From assembly GCA_964627125.1 (NCBI GenBank), contig CAZVJQ010000014.1, positions 1-38,811 of the forward strand: 38,811 bases of DNA, given 5' to 3'. The notes beneath the pieces were generated by a model. That model was not told the DNA's origin. It ran no database searches and saw only the letters and a list, made by a program, of their open reading frames with translations. The position numbers were made by a program, and so were the translations under genes. Of this stretch, positions 15,493 to 23,877 are shown piece after piece; the first letter of the stretch is position 1, and every line of letters starts with the position of its first letter. Source of the DNA: Fastidiosipila sp964627125 (GTDB lineage Bacteria > Bacillota > Clostridia > Saccharofermentanales > Fastidiosipilaceae).

Positions 15493-17544
15493 TTATTTGT
15501 TTTTATCTGCATTAAAGTACTGATAGATATTCTCAGCTACTGCTTCACTTATGCTAGGAACACGCTCAATTATCTGCTCAGCTGTACTTTCGCTAATCTC
15601 TTTTATCGATTTAAATTCTTTCATAAGTAATTTCCGTCTTGCAGGACCTACTCCCGCAATGTCTTCAAGCTTATAGCGAATTTGTCGCTTCTTGTTCATT
15701 TTCCTATTAGCCTGACCAGCAATTCTATGTGTCTCATTTTGTATTGCAGATAATAGTCTAAGTAGTGCTAATTGTTCAGCACGACTAGTACTCTTATCTG
15801 TAGAAAATAGTCCATCTGCTATTCCTAAACCTCGACCACTTCCATATGTCTTCTCATTATCTAAAATATCTAGAGCTTCAGCTAATTCTATTATTTCACC
15901 ATTTTTTAATGCTAAACCACGGGTTCTGTGGCGTTGGTCTTTCACCATACCTGCAAGTTCAATTGTTTCAGCGACTCCGTGACTAGCTAGAACAGGATAA
16001 ATAGCATTTACATGCCCAATACCACCATCTACTAAGATAATGTCAGGTGTTGCACCAAATTTATTATCTCCTAAATGATTGAGTCTTCTATCTATAGCTT
16101 CTTGCATGGCACTGTAGTCATCTTGACCTTCTTGCCTCTTAATGTGGAAAGTTCTACTGTCGCTGCGCTTTGCTTTACCATTCTCGAAAACGGCCATACC
16201 GCAAACCATATCGTCTGAGCCTGTGTTTGAAATATCGTAAGCTTCAATTCTGCCTGGAACATGCTCGAGCTTTAAAATTCTACCTATTAAGTCTAAGGCT
16301 GTACTTACTGATTCGCTGTTAGAACCAGCAATAAGAGTTCTTCTTTGCAGAGCCTGCTTAGCATTTCTATTAGCCATTTTTAGAATATTAGCTTTCTCAC
16401 CACGTTGCGGAAAGTGTAAGTCAACCTTATGGTCAGCTAATTCTCTCAGGAATTCTAAAAGACCGACTTCAAGCTCTGCCTCTTCGTCCTTTTGTTCACT
16501 ATCTAATTTATTTTTCTGAGTTTCAACAGGCACTAAAATAGTTGAAGGTATATAAGAAGCGCTACTGTAGTATTGGACTATGAAAGCTGCGATTATCTCT
16601 TCATCGCTGTTTAGTGCTGCATCTAAGAAGTAAGTAGAGGTACCAATTATTCTACCTTCTCTAATCTCAAGTTTTTGTATACATACTTCAACACTATTTT
16701 TCGCTAAGCCAATTACATCTCCATTGAAGTTTTGTTCTAGAACTGCACTTTGTTTCTCTTGCAAGCGCATTAAATCATGTAATCTATCTCTCCAAACGGC
16801 AGCTCTTTCAAAATCCATTTGAGAACTTGCTTCCAGCATCTCAGCTTCCATTCTGGCTCTGACAGAATCATATTTACCTTCTAGAAATTTGCACACGTCA
16901 TCAACTATGGCCCTGTATTCATCAGGATCCATAGTTGGCTGGGCAGCAGACATCGATACAGACTCGAGTCGTCCATCTTTTTTTATTTCATCCAGTTTAC
17001 CTGTGGCTGTATCTTCTTCACTTAATCTTAGGGATATTTCCTCTTCACTTCTATCAGTGTTAAATATCCTGTGAAAAGTCTTCATAGGGAACAATTTCCT
17101 AATTATTTTTAGAGCTCTAGTAACGTCCGCATTTAAGTAAGGACCATAGTATCTTGCCCCTTCTTTCTCGTCCGGACCGATTCTATAAGCTTTAGATATT
17201 TTTGGATACTCTTCTTGAACACTAACCTTTATATATGGATAGTCGTGGTCATCTTTCAATAAAATATTATAAAAAGGTTGATATCTCTTAATTAAATTAG
17301 ATTCTAATAGTAGAGCTTCTAGCTCATTTCTCACTACTAGATATTCGTAGCTTGCAATCTTGGCTATCATTGCTAGTACTTTTGTCCCGCCCTTAGGATT
17401 TGGATTGAAATAATTTTGAAGACGTCTTCTTAAATTTATAGCCTTACCGACATAAATTACTGTGCCAGAATCATCTTTCATTAAATAAACGCCTGGATCA
17501 GTAGGAACTAGATCCAAGCGTGCGTCAAATTTCTCTTTTAACAA
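15493..17544 (-). CDS. uvrC: UvrABC excinuclease subunit C
   Basis: UvrC makes both incisions in nucleotide excision repair. The GIY-YIG nuclease domain is at about 12-95 (GVYLM 18-22, YVGKAINLRRR 31-41), the UVR motif at about 231-266, the RNase H-like nuclease at about 380-560 (D437 in YDISN and D506 in VDGGIGH), and the helix-hairpin-helix pair at about 620-680. A TTG start is supported by GGAG six bases upstream. At 683 residues it is longer than usual. The segment that normally carries four clustered cysteines (E. coli Fe-S ligands) is replaced by an acidic, cysteine-free stretch (about 160-205). It lies between the HPr-like gene, 42 bases upstream, and the phosphoesterase. Confidence 0.96.
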   Translation of the reverse strand: MLKEKFDARLDLVPTDPGVYLMKDDSGTVIYVGKAINLRRRLQNYFNPNPKGGTKVLAMIAKIASYEYLVVRNELEALLLESNLIKRYQPFYNILLKDDHDYPYIKVSVQEEYPKISKAYRIGPDEKEGARYYGPYLNADVTRALKIIRKLFPMKTFHRIFNTDRSEEEISLRLSEEDTATGKLDEIKKDGRLESVSMSAAQPTMDPDEYRAIVDDVCKFLEGKYDSVRARMEAEMLEASSQMDFERAAVWRDRLHDLMRLQEKQSAVLEQNFNGDVIGLAKNSVEVCIQKLEIREGRIIGTSTYFLDAALNSDEEIIAAFIVQYYSSASYIPSTILVPVETQKNKLDSEQKDEEAELEVGLLEFLRELADHKVDLHFPQRGEKANILKMANRNAKQALQRRTLIAGSNSESVSTALDLIGRILKLEHVPGRIEAYDISNTGSDDMVCGMAVFENGKAKRSDSRTFHIKRQEGQDDYSAMQEAIDRRLNHLGDNKFGATPDIILVDGGIGHVNAIYPVLASHGVAETIELAGMVKDQRHRTRGLALKNGEIIELAEALDILDNEKTYGSGRGLGIADGLFSTDKSTSRAEQLALLRLLSAIQNETHRIAGQANRKMNKKRQIRYKLEDIAGVGPARRKLLMKEFKSIKEISESTAEQIIERVPSISEAVAENIYQYFNADKNK

Positions 17545-17586
17545 ATTTTACTCCATTAAACTTATATATTTAGAAATCTCTAGTTC

Positions 17587-17865
17587 TTATTGAACGCTTG
17601 GATTCTCTAGATAAGTGCTTAATGCTTCTAATGCGTCATCTTCATCTGGTCCTGAAGCTGAAACTGTAACTTCAACTCCCTCGTCTAAAGATAAGCTCAT
17701 TACACCTAGCAGACTCTTAGCGTTTGCTCTTCTTCCGTCAACTTCTAATCTTATATCTGAAGCAAATGCTGAAGCTTTCTGAATAAGCATTGCTACTACT
17801 CTACCAGAGTCCAAAGTTCCTTGGTCGCTATGACCTGATAAAAATACTACTTCTCTGTCTACCAT
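17587..17865 (-). CDS. HPr-family protein, Crh-like, without the catalytic His
   Basis: The start is placed at 17865 because AGGAGG lies 5 bases before that ATG. The 92-residue product aligns with HPr/Crh: QKASAF, ANAKSLLGVMSLSL and ALEALSTYL. In HPr the phosphocarrier His15 sits in GxHARP; here the aligned position is a Ser (S20, DSGR, Arg kept), and a short insertion lengthens that loop. The regulatory serine is retained (S51 in AKSLLG, equivalent to Ser46). It therefore probably cannot pass PTS phosphate but could act, like Bacillus Crh (Gln at position 15), as a seryl-phosphorylated co-repressor for carbon catabolite control. The HPr kinase is not in the window. uvrC follows after 42 bases. 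Confidence 0.85.
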   Translation of the reverse strand: MVDREVVFLSGHSDQGTLDSGRVVAMLIQKASAFASDIRLEVDGRRANAKSLLGVMSLSLDEGVEVTVSASGPDEDDALEALSTYLENPSVQ

Positions 17866-17963
17866 GTTTTCCTCCTGCTGTGTCAACACTAGTTGGCCTA
17901 TACATAACCAATCGAGTTCTTTATATGGTTGGTAAAACTTTTCCCTTGTTTTTACTGTATAGC

Positions 17964-17988
17964 ATCGAATGCAAAGTCTATATTCGAT
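17964..17988. repeat. Inverted repeat ATCGAAT-N11-ATTCGAT
   Basis: Perfect 7-bp arms at 17964-17970 and 17982-17988 lie in the 178-base gap between pepP and the HPr-like gene. No T run follows. Half-site spacing of 18 bases between centres is operator-like, so it may control the HPr-uvrC unit. Confidence 0.4.
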
Positions 17989-18043
17989 TACATTGAGTAA
18001 TTATAACGTATTTATATAGATTAGACTATTAATTCAAAAATTT

Positions 18044-19828
18044 CTAGAGTGGTTTACACATTTCTTCAAGCCATGAAGCCTCCGCTTCAGATAAATCACC
18101 CTTCAAATCTTCAAAAACAGTCTTGTGATACTCATCAATCCAAGCAATATCTTCTTCAGATAATAAGCTCTTATCGATTGCTCTTCTATCCATTGGTACT
18201 CTTGTCATAGTATCAAATTTCAAGAAACGATCTGTCCCAACAAGTGCATCTTCAACTGTAACTACAACACTCTCTAAACGAACACCATGCTTACCTTCTT
18301 TATAAACACCTGGCTCATTACTTGTGATCATACCGATCTCCATTACAGTTTGGTTTGACTTACCACCTGATATACTCTGAGGTCCTTCATGGACATTCAG
18401 TAAGTATCCAATACCGTGTCCAGTACCATGTTTGTAGTCCATATGATTTTCCCACATAGGTGCTCTAGCTAGCATATCCAACTGATAACCAGTAGAACCT
18501 TCTAAGAATACTGCTCTAGCTAAGTTAACATGACTCTTGAGTGTCAATGTATAATCTTTAATCTCTTCATTAGTTAATTCACCAACTGCAAAAGTTCTAG
18601 TTGTATCTGTAGTACCTTCCCAGTACTGGCCACCTGAGTCAACTAATAAAAAACCTTTATTCTCTAATTGAGCCTTATTATCTTCTGTTGCTGAGTAGTG
18701 AGCCATAGCTGCATTTGGACCATAAGCTGCGATTGTACCGAAACTCAAATCGATGAAGCTGTCTAACTCTTCTCTTAAACTTCTAGATAATCTATCTATA
18801 TCCATCTCATCGTATTGGCTTAAATCTTCTTGTTGAGCAACCCAGTACATTAATTTTGTAACAGCTAAACCATCTAATCTATACGCCTCATACTGATTCT
18901 TAATCTCAGTATCGTTCTTCTTAGCTTTCTCCAATAATGTCCAGTCTCTACCATCTACTACATTTGCACTCTCAGGCAAGTGTGAGAATACCAAGCTATT
19001 AATAGCTGACTTATCTAAATGAACAGTTTTATCACTTAATTCACTTACAGCTGAGAAAATGTCTGCATAATCTGAGATGCTAACACCTTGAGCTTCTAAC
19101 TCTTCAGTAATCTCAGGAGTTAATTTATTTAAGTCCACAAATAATCTAGCTTCATCTTGAGAAACTAATGCATAAGCATAAGCTACAGGGTTAAACTCAA
19201 TATCGTTACCTCTAATATTGTATAACCAGGCGACATCATCTAAACGACCGATTAATGCATAATCTTCTTCATTCTTCTCTAAGTTTTCTCTTAATGCAGC
19301 AATCTTATCTTCAGTTTTTCTTCCAGACCATTTCTCATCTAATAAGAATGCCATAGCGTCAGGTAGTGCAGGTTGATTTTCCCAAATTTCAGAGACTAGT
19401 TGGTGCTCTACAGCTAGTTTAATTCCCTTCTTGGCAAAAGCCTTCTCATATCCCTCTACTTGTTTTTGACTAACAACCTCGCCATTAATAGCAACAGTAT
19501 CACCAGCTTCTAAATTCTCAGTCAAGAAATCTACAAGACTTGGGAAACCAGGAGTAGCTAGTTTCATTAATTCAAACAAGGAACCCTTAATTTGATTCTC
19601 AGCTTGAATGAAGTATCTTCCATCTGCCCATAATTTTGCATCATCTTGAGTTACAAGAGCAGTTCCTGCTGACCCAGTAAATCCTGTTAACCAGTGTCTA
19701 GCCTCATAGTGAACAGCGTTATACTCTGACATATGTGGATCTGAAGTAGGTACAATATAAGCTTGAACATTCACTTCTTCCATCTTCGCTCTTAATTGAG
19801 CTATCTTCTCGTTTGTACTTAATAACAT
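18044..19828 (-). CDS. pepP: Xaa-Pro aminopeptidase, M24B family
   Basis: This cytoplasmic metallopeptidase removes N-terminal residues that precede proline. At 594 residues it is the long three-domain form: two creatinase-N-like domains (about 5-140 and 155-310) and the pita-bread catalytic domain (about 315-535), then a C-terminal extension. Metal ligands are D397 and D408 (VDSGGQYWEGTTDTTRT), H471 (HGTGHGIG), E505 (SNEPG) and E519 (RLES). A GAGG ribosome site precedes the ATG. It starts 51 bases after rimI on the same strand, so it probably ends the tsaE-tsaB-rimI-pepP operon. Confidence 0.93.
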   Translation of the reverse strand: MLLSTNEKIAQLRAKMEEVNVQAYIVPTSDPHMSEYNAVHYEARHWLTGFTGSAGTALVTQDDAKLWADGRYFIQAENQIKGSLFELMKLATPGFPSLVDFLTENLEAGDTVAINGEVVSQKQVEGYEKAFAKKGIKLAVEHQLVSEIWENQPALPDAMAFLLDEKWSGRKTEDKIAALRENLEKNEEDYALIGRLDDVAWLYNIRGNDIEFNPVAYAYALVSQDEARLFVDLNKLTPEITEELEAQGVSISDYADIFSAVSELSDKTVHLDKSAINSLVFSHLPESANVVDGRDWTLLEKAKKNDTEIKNQYEAYRLDGLAVTKLMYWVAQQEDLSQYDEMDIDRLSRSLREELDSFIDLSFGTIAAYGPNAAMAHYSATEDNKAQLENKGFLLVDSGGQYWEGTTDTTRTFAVGELTNEEIKDYTLTLKSHVNLARAVFLEGSTGYQLDMLARAPMWENHMDYKHGTGHGIGYLLNVHEGPQSISGGKSNQTVMEIGMITSNEPGVYKEGKHGVRLESVVVTVEDALVGTDRFLKFDTMTRVPMDRRAIDKSLLSEEDIAWIDEYHKTVFEDLKGDLSEAEASWLEEMCKPL

Positions 19829-19879
19829 TTAAATTTCCTCAACATTCTTATTTCATAAACTATTTAACTACTAATATTA

Positions 19880-20332
19880 CTACAAAATCTTATCCATTAA
19901 TAATGCGTCTTCATTATTATTGTAATAATTTTCACGTATTGATACTTCAGCAAACCCAAGTTTCTTATATAAATTAATCGCTTCAATATTGCTAACTCGC
20001 ACTTCAAGTGTAATCTTCTCAGCACCAAGTTTTTTGGCCTGAATTTCCACATTTTGCATGAAATTACTCGCAACACCTCGCCCACGATTTTCAGTTCTCA
20101 CTGCAATTTTCATAATCTGCAACTCATCTACAACTAAGTGTGAATCCAAATAGGCGATTACCTTATCATCGATTTCAGCAACCCATAATCTTGGCCACTT
20201 CTCATTTACTTGTTTCAAAAATTCAGATTCCAACAATTGTGTTGACCATGGGTCGTCGAAACTACTATTTTCAATAGCAATAATTTCCTCTAAATCCCAA
20301 GATTGAGCTGGTCTAAAACTAATCACTGCCAA
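19880..20332 (-). CDS. rimI: Ribosomal protein bS18-alanine N-acetyltransferase
   Basis: This 150-residue GNAT enzyme should acetylate the N-terminal alanine of ribosomal protein bS18. The fold marks are the N-terminal IIAIENSSFDDPWS, the acetyl-CoA loop RTENRGRGVASNFM (about 78-91), and LYKKLGFAEVSIRENYY near the C-terminus. It starts with TTG directly after the TAA stop of tsaB, and GGAG in the end of tsaB serves as ribosome site, which implies translational coupling. The tsaE-tsaB-rimI order is common in bacteria; tsaD, often the next gene, is not here. Confidence 0.93.
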   Translation of the reverse strand: MAVISFRPAQSWDLEEIIAIENSSFDDPWSTQLLESEFLKQVNEKWPRLWVAEIDDKVIAYLDSHLVVDELQIMKIAVRTENRGRGVASNFMQNVEIQAKKLGAEKITLEVRVSNIEAINLYKKLGFAEVSIRENYYNNNEDALLMDKIL

Positions 20333-21037
20333 TTATTTCTCCAATTCTCGCTCTGCCTGAGTCTTAGCGTAGTAATTAGGCACTAGTTCATTTGGTTCAA
20401 TAATTCTGTCCGCCTCAAACTCTGCCAACACTAATTGGTGTAAAGTTTCAGGTTCGTAGAATGCTGGAGCTACATTTATCTTCGCTTCCGGTAAAGTTTC
20501 TAGGACGAAATCATCCTCTGCATACACTTCTCTAGTGTGATCACCCACAAAAATATATTCTGAGAACTCTAATGATTTTTCATTAATGACTTTGCCCAAA
20601 TCTTGCACAAACTCATCCAATGACCCAACTCTAGCTTCTATAACAGTTTCATCGCCCAAGAATGCAGCTGCATACACTCTTCTATTTCTTGCATCCAACA
20701 TAGCGATAGTTATAGCATCTTCCTTTCTTCTACCATAGGCAAAAGCATCCAGGGTATTCACCTTAAGCACCTTCTTCTCATTGGCAAAAGCAAACCCCTG
20801 CATTGTAGCCATCCCTATCCTTAAGCCTGTAAAAGAACCTGGACCTTCAGATGCTGCAAAATAATCTATATCATCAATAGTTAATTTAGCTTCTGCTAAA
20901 ACTTCTTCAATACTCTGAATTATGTGATTAGAATGAGTCTTCCTAGCATCTGAAAAATTACCTACTAAAAACTCTTCTTCATTTCCAACACTTACTACTA
21001 AATGTGGTGTACCTGAATCAATACTTAAAAAATTCAT
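20333..21037 (-). CDS. tsaB: tRNA t6A biosynthesis protein TsaB
   Basis: TsaB supports the TsaD-TsaE complex in making N6-threonylcarbamoyladenosine at position 37 of ANN-decoding tRNAs. The 234-residue protein has the ASKHA-like N-terminus (MNFLSIDSGT), the conserved EGPGSFTGLRIG segment (about 64-75) and the MLDARNRRVY motif. It starts 5 bases after tsaE, with an AGGTAGG ribosome site overlapping the end of tsaE. Confidence 0.95.
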   Translation of the reverse strand: MNFLSIDSGTPHLVVSVGNEEEFLVGNFSDARKTHSNHIIQSIEEVLAEAKLTIDDIDYFAASEGPGSFTGLRIGMATMQGFAFANEKKVLKVNTLDAFAYGRRKEDAITIAMLDARNRRVYAAAFLGDETVIEARVGSLDEFVQDLGKVINEKSLEFSEYIFVGDHTREVYAEDDFVLETLPEAKINVAPAFYEPETLHQLVLAEFEADRIIEPNELVPNYYAKTQAERELEK

Positions 21038-21042
21038 CTTAC

Positions 21043-21588
21043 CTACCTAACTAATTCACTTGGGAAATTATCTGAAGCTTCAAAATTAGCTAATACCTGC
21101 TCTGCTAATTCACCATGTGCTTCAATTACTATTTCTCTAACTCTATTGTCTTCAGCTAGAACAATTGTGTCTTCATCTAGGTCAACTGTCTCTTGAGCCT
21201 CAGCGGTTATTTGCACGTCAATATATGGTCTATCTAAGCTGTCTAAGATAATCTCTGGCCACTCTATTAAGTGAACTGTTACCTCTTCATCTAAAACTTC
21301 GCCCAGACCTGCTGAATAGAAATCTTCTTCAGATTCTAATCTATATAAATCGTAATGAGACAAGCTTAAACTTGCCTCATCTGCCTCATATCTTTGCAAT
21401 ATGGTAAATGTAGGGCTACTCACCTGTTCTGGATTGATACCCATACCATCAGCTAGCGACTTACTAAAACTAGTCTTACCTGCTCCTAAAGTTCCTCTTA
21501 ATAAAATGACAAGCCCCTCTTGGACCACCTGTCCTAGAGAGTGTGCAATCTTTGCTGTGTCATCAATATTTTTACTTGTAAAAATCAA
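21043..21588 (-). CDS. tsaE: tRNA t6A biosynthesis ATPase TsaE
   Basis: TsaE is the ATPase partner in t6A synthesis. The Walker A motif GTLGAGKTS (32-40), SPTF (58-61), HYDLYRL (78-84) and EWPE (109-112) identify it. At 181 residues it is slightly longer than usual because of an acidic C-terminal tail. The start is TTG, with GGAG 11 bases upstream, and the gene heads the tsaE-tsaB-rimI-pepP unit about 22 bases after the predicted transcription start. Confidence 0.95.
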   Translation of the reverse strand: MIFTSKNIDDTAKIAHSLGQVVQEGLVILLRGTLGAGKTSFSKSLADGMGINPEQVSSPTFTILQRYEADEASLSLSHYDLYRLESEEDFYSAGLGEVLDEEVTVHLIEWPEIILDSLDRPYIDVQITAEAQETVDLDEDTIVLAEDNRVREIVIEAHGELAEQVLANFEASDNFPSELVR

Positions 21589-21617
21589 AATAATAAACGC
21601 TCCAAGATGTTTTTTAC

Positions 21618-21626
21618 ATTATAGCA
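21618..21626 (-). promoter_or_regulatory. Extended -10 promoter of the tsaE operon
   Basis: On the minus strand TGCTATAAT is a perfect extended -10 box with a weak -35. Transcription would start near 21611. Confidence 0.6.
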
Positions 21627-21714
21627 CCTGTATAAAGTAAAATAGGTTTAGAAATGTGGGGCAGACTTTTGCCAATAATGTAATAAATGATACATCGGTC
21701 TCAATTGCAACTAA

Positions 21715-21744
21715 TTGGCAGCTCACTAAGCACTAAACTATGTA
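21715..21744 (+). promoter_or_regulatory. Possible promoter of the LLM oxidoreductase gene
   Basis: TTGGCA (21715-21720) and TATGTA (21739-21744) are spaced by 18 bases. The -10 is poor. A start near 21751 would exclude the ATG at 21740 and agree with the chosen start. Confidence 0.35.
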
Positions 21745-21772
21745 TGTTAAAAAATTAATGGAGGAAAATTGT

Positions 21773-22822
21773 ATGAAATATGGATTTGATAAAAATGCAC
21801 CACTAGAGATCGGTGTGTACTCATTAGGCGAAAACATGCCACACCCAAAAACTGGAGACTTACCATCCGCTAAACAAAGAATAAGAAACATCATTGAATT
21901 TGCAAAAGCTGCTGACGAACTAGGGCTAGACTCATTCTCCTTGGGTGAAAGCCACCAGGAGCACTTCATATCACAAGCTCATGCTGTAATACTAGCTGCT
22001 ATCGCAGAAGCTACAAATAAGATCAAAATTGCGTCAGGTTCAACAATTATCTCAACATCAGATCCTGTTAGAGTCTATGAGAACTTCTCAACATTAGACG
22101 CTATTTCTGATGGGCGTGCTGAGATTGTTGCAGGTAGGGGTTCAAGAATTGGTTTATTCGAGTTATTAGGATATGACATTAACAACTACGAAGAATTGTA
22201 TGAAGAGAATTTAGACTTACTTAGAAAAATCAACGAGAACGATAGAGTTACTTGGGAAGGACAATTTAGAGCACCTCTAAACAATGTTGAAGTTCTACCA
22301 AGAGCAGAAAGAGAATTACCACTATTTAGAGCAGTTGGTGGACCTACAGCATCTGTCCTAGAAGCAGCAAGAGCAGGTATTCCAATAGTACAAGCTCAGT
22401 TAGCAGGACACTTAGATACCTACAAGAAATCTATTGATATTTACCGTAGTATCGCAGACGATAATGGTCACAACTCAGAAGAGTTACCTATTATTACTGG
22501 TGGTTTCATGTATATTGGCGAAGATATAGATAAGGCAATTCAAGAATTCTGGCCACATGCAGACAATGGTTTTAGACTTGCAAATGGTAAAGGGTTCAAC
22601 AAACGTGCCATCTTCCAAGGAAAGAGTATTGAGTCTGTTCTAAATGTTGGTGATAAAGATTTCATTATCGAAAAGCTTCACTACCAATACGAAATGTATG
22701 GAATGCAAAGATATATCGCTGAGCTAGACTTCGGTGGAGTTCCTCATAAGAAACAAATGGAAATGCTTGAAATTCTCGGGACATATATTGCTCCTAAGAT
22801 TAAAGAACTAACAAGCAAGTAA
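21773..22822 (+). CDS. LLM-class flavin-dependent oxidoreductase
   Basis: The start at 21773 is chosen because GGAGG (21760-21764) stands 8 bases before it; an ATG at 21740 in frame lacks such a site. The 349-residue protein is a bacterial luciferase-like TIM barrel using reduced flavin: LGVY-like first strand (EIGVYSLGE), LGESHQEHF (58-66), STIISTSDPVRVYE, and VAGRGSRIGLFELLGY. Such enzymes oxygenate or reduce small substrates and the substrate is unknown here. It stands alone on the plus strand with its own terminator, diverging from the tsaE operon. Confidence 0.9.
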   Translation: MKYGFDKNAPLEIGVYSLGENMPHPKTGDLPSAKQRIRNIIEFAKAADELGLDSFSLGESHQEHFISQAHAVILAAIAEATNKIKIASGSTIISTSDPVRVYENFSTLDAISDGRAEIVAGRGSRIGLFELLGYDINNYEELYEENLDLLRKINENDRVTWEGQFRAPLNNVEVLPRAERELPLFRAVGGPTASVLEAARAGIPIVQAQLAGHLDTYKKSIDIYRSIADDNGHNSEELPIITGGFMYIGEDIDKAIQEFWPHADNGFRLANGKGFNKRAIFQGKSIESVLNVGDKDFIIEKLHYQYEMYGMQRYIAELDFGGVPHKKQMEMLEILGTYIAPKIKELTSK

Positions 22823-22860
22823 GATTATTGCTTATAAAAACATAAAATTTACATAAAAAG

Positions 22861-22891
22861 GTGGATGTTTACAATTAGCATCCACTTTTTT
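22861..22891 (+). terminator. Rho-independent terminator of the LLM gene
   Basis: GTGGATG (22861-22867) and CATCCAC (22879-22885) pair around an 11-base loop and are followed by six T. Confidence 0.85.
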
Positions 22892-22935
22892 CATGTCCTT
22901 CTTTCGCCTTTATTACTAAGTTTCAGCCGTTTTGG

Positions 22936-22949
22936 TGTAAAAGTTTACA
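22936..22949. repeat. Inverted repeat TGTAAA-AG-TTTACA
   Basis: A perfect 6-bp inverted repeat with a 2-base centre lies about 60-75 bases upstream of the -10 box of the next gene. It may be an operator. Confidence 0.35.
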
Positions 22950-23005
22950 TTTAATGTTAATTTTTTAATTTTAAACGTAACAAATCTGCTTTACGTCTAA
23001 TTTTC

Positions 23006-23014
23006 TGCTATGAT
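23006..23014 (+). promoter_or_regulatory. Extended -10 promoter of the unknown membrane protein
   Basis: TGCTATGAT is an extended -10 box. An in-frame ATG at 23010-23015 overlaps it and so cannot be the start of translation from this promoter. Confidence 0.5.
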
Positions 23015-23048
23015 GGAATTCGGCTTAATTATATTTGAGGAGAAGAAA

Positions 23049-23708
23049 GTGTACAGACCCAAGGTTTTTAGTAGGAAATATAGACATCCAATATCTGATG
23101 TCTTGATGGTAATAGTATTTTTTATATCAGCGTTAGTAATATTCAACCCCTTAGTTGATACAGGTTACATGAACTTAATGCCAATTTATTCAATATTCAT
23201 GCTATTTTTCCCGGAGCCGAGCTTTACCGATTATCACAGCTCAGGGCCAGCCAGAGGTTTTCAGCGCTTCTTAAGTGCCAGACCTACATACTTTTTAGTA
23301 TTAGTAGCAACTATTGTAATGACTAGCATTAATCACTTACTTTATGAAGATACTTTTCTTTATGCCATTACAGCTGTTTTAATATATTTGAAGTTTAACT
23401 TAACTTCCTACCATGCCCACAACATTAGTTTTGAGTATCTGGATAGAGCCTACCCTGAGCATCCGGCAATTACAGCTGTTACTAGAAGAGAAAGTGATGA
23501 GAGAAGAGATTTCTATTTTGCGCTCATCTTTTTACTAGTCTTGAATATTGTTGACTACTTTATATCTGCTCTAATATTCCAATGGGCACCATTACATATG
23601 CATGATCCAGTGGGAATATTATTGGTTACTACTGTAGAAAACTTATTATTAGTATCTACTGACTTTATCTTTGAGTTTAGAGTTTTAGATAAATACTATA
23701 TTCCTTAG
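23049..23708 (+). CDS. Unknown membrane protein
   Basis: A GTG start at 23049 is chosen because GAGGAG lies 6 bases before it, while the upstream ATGs fall inside the -10 box. The 219-residue product has about five hydrophobic helices (near 18-35, 45-58, 80-97, 105-120, 165-185), a basic N-terminus, and a polar loop rich in Tyr, His and Arg (HNISFEYLDRAYPEHP and RRESDERRDF). I do not recognise the family. It is a single-gene unit between two terminators, so context does not suggest a function. Confidence 0.75.
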   Translation: MYRPKVFSRKYRHPISDVLMVIVFFISALVIFNPLVDTGYMNLMPIYSIFMLFFPEPSFTDYHSSGPARGFQRFLSARPTYFLVLVATIVMTSINHLLYEDTFLYAITAVLIYLKFNLTSYHAHNISFEYLDRAYPEHPAITAVTRRESDERRDFYFALIFLLVLNIVDYFISALIFQWAPLHMHDPVGILLVTTVENLLLVSTDFIFEFRVLDKYYIP

Positions 23709-23747
23709 AATATATTGTTGCTTGATAATATGCTTAACGTCGAGGGT

Positions 23748-23776
23748 GAGAGGGAAAAATCTTCTGCCCTCTTTTT
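23748..23776 (+). terminator. Terminator of the unknown membrane-protein gene
   Basis: AGAGGG (23749-23754) and CCCTCT (23767-23772) pair around a 12-base loop, followed by TTTT. Confidence 0.6.
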
Positions 23777-23808
23777 GAATCTTTATAAATGCTAGTACTT
23801 TTCTGATA

Positions 23809-23841
23809 TATAATTAAGTAATAGAATTATTTGTTCTATTA
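23809..23841 (+). promoter_or_regulatory. -10 box and inverted repeat before the DUF438 gene
   Basis: A TATAAT box (23809-23814) with a weak -35 is followed directly by the inverted repeat TAATAGAA-N7-TTCTATTA (23819-23841). The repeat covers the expected transcription start, where a repressor could bind; as RNA it would form a hairpin at the 5' end. Confidence 0.4.
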
Positions 23842-23877
23842 TAGAGAATTGTTTATTTATATTTAATGGAGCTTGAA

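Noticed and set aside
17790..17996. Plus-strand open frame over the HPr-like gene
   Set aside because: It is antisense to a well-supported gene, lacks a ribosome site and shows no family features.
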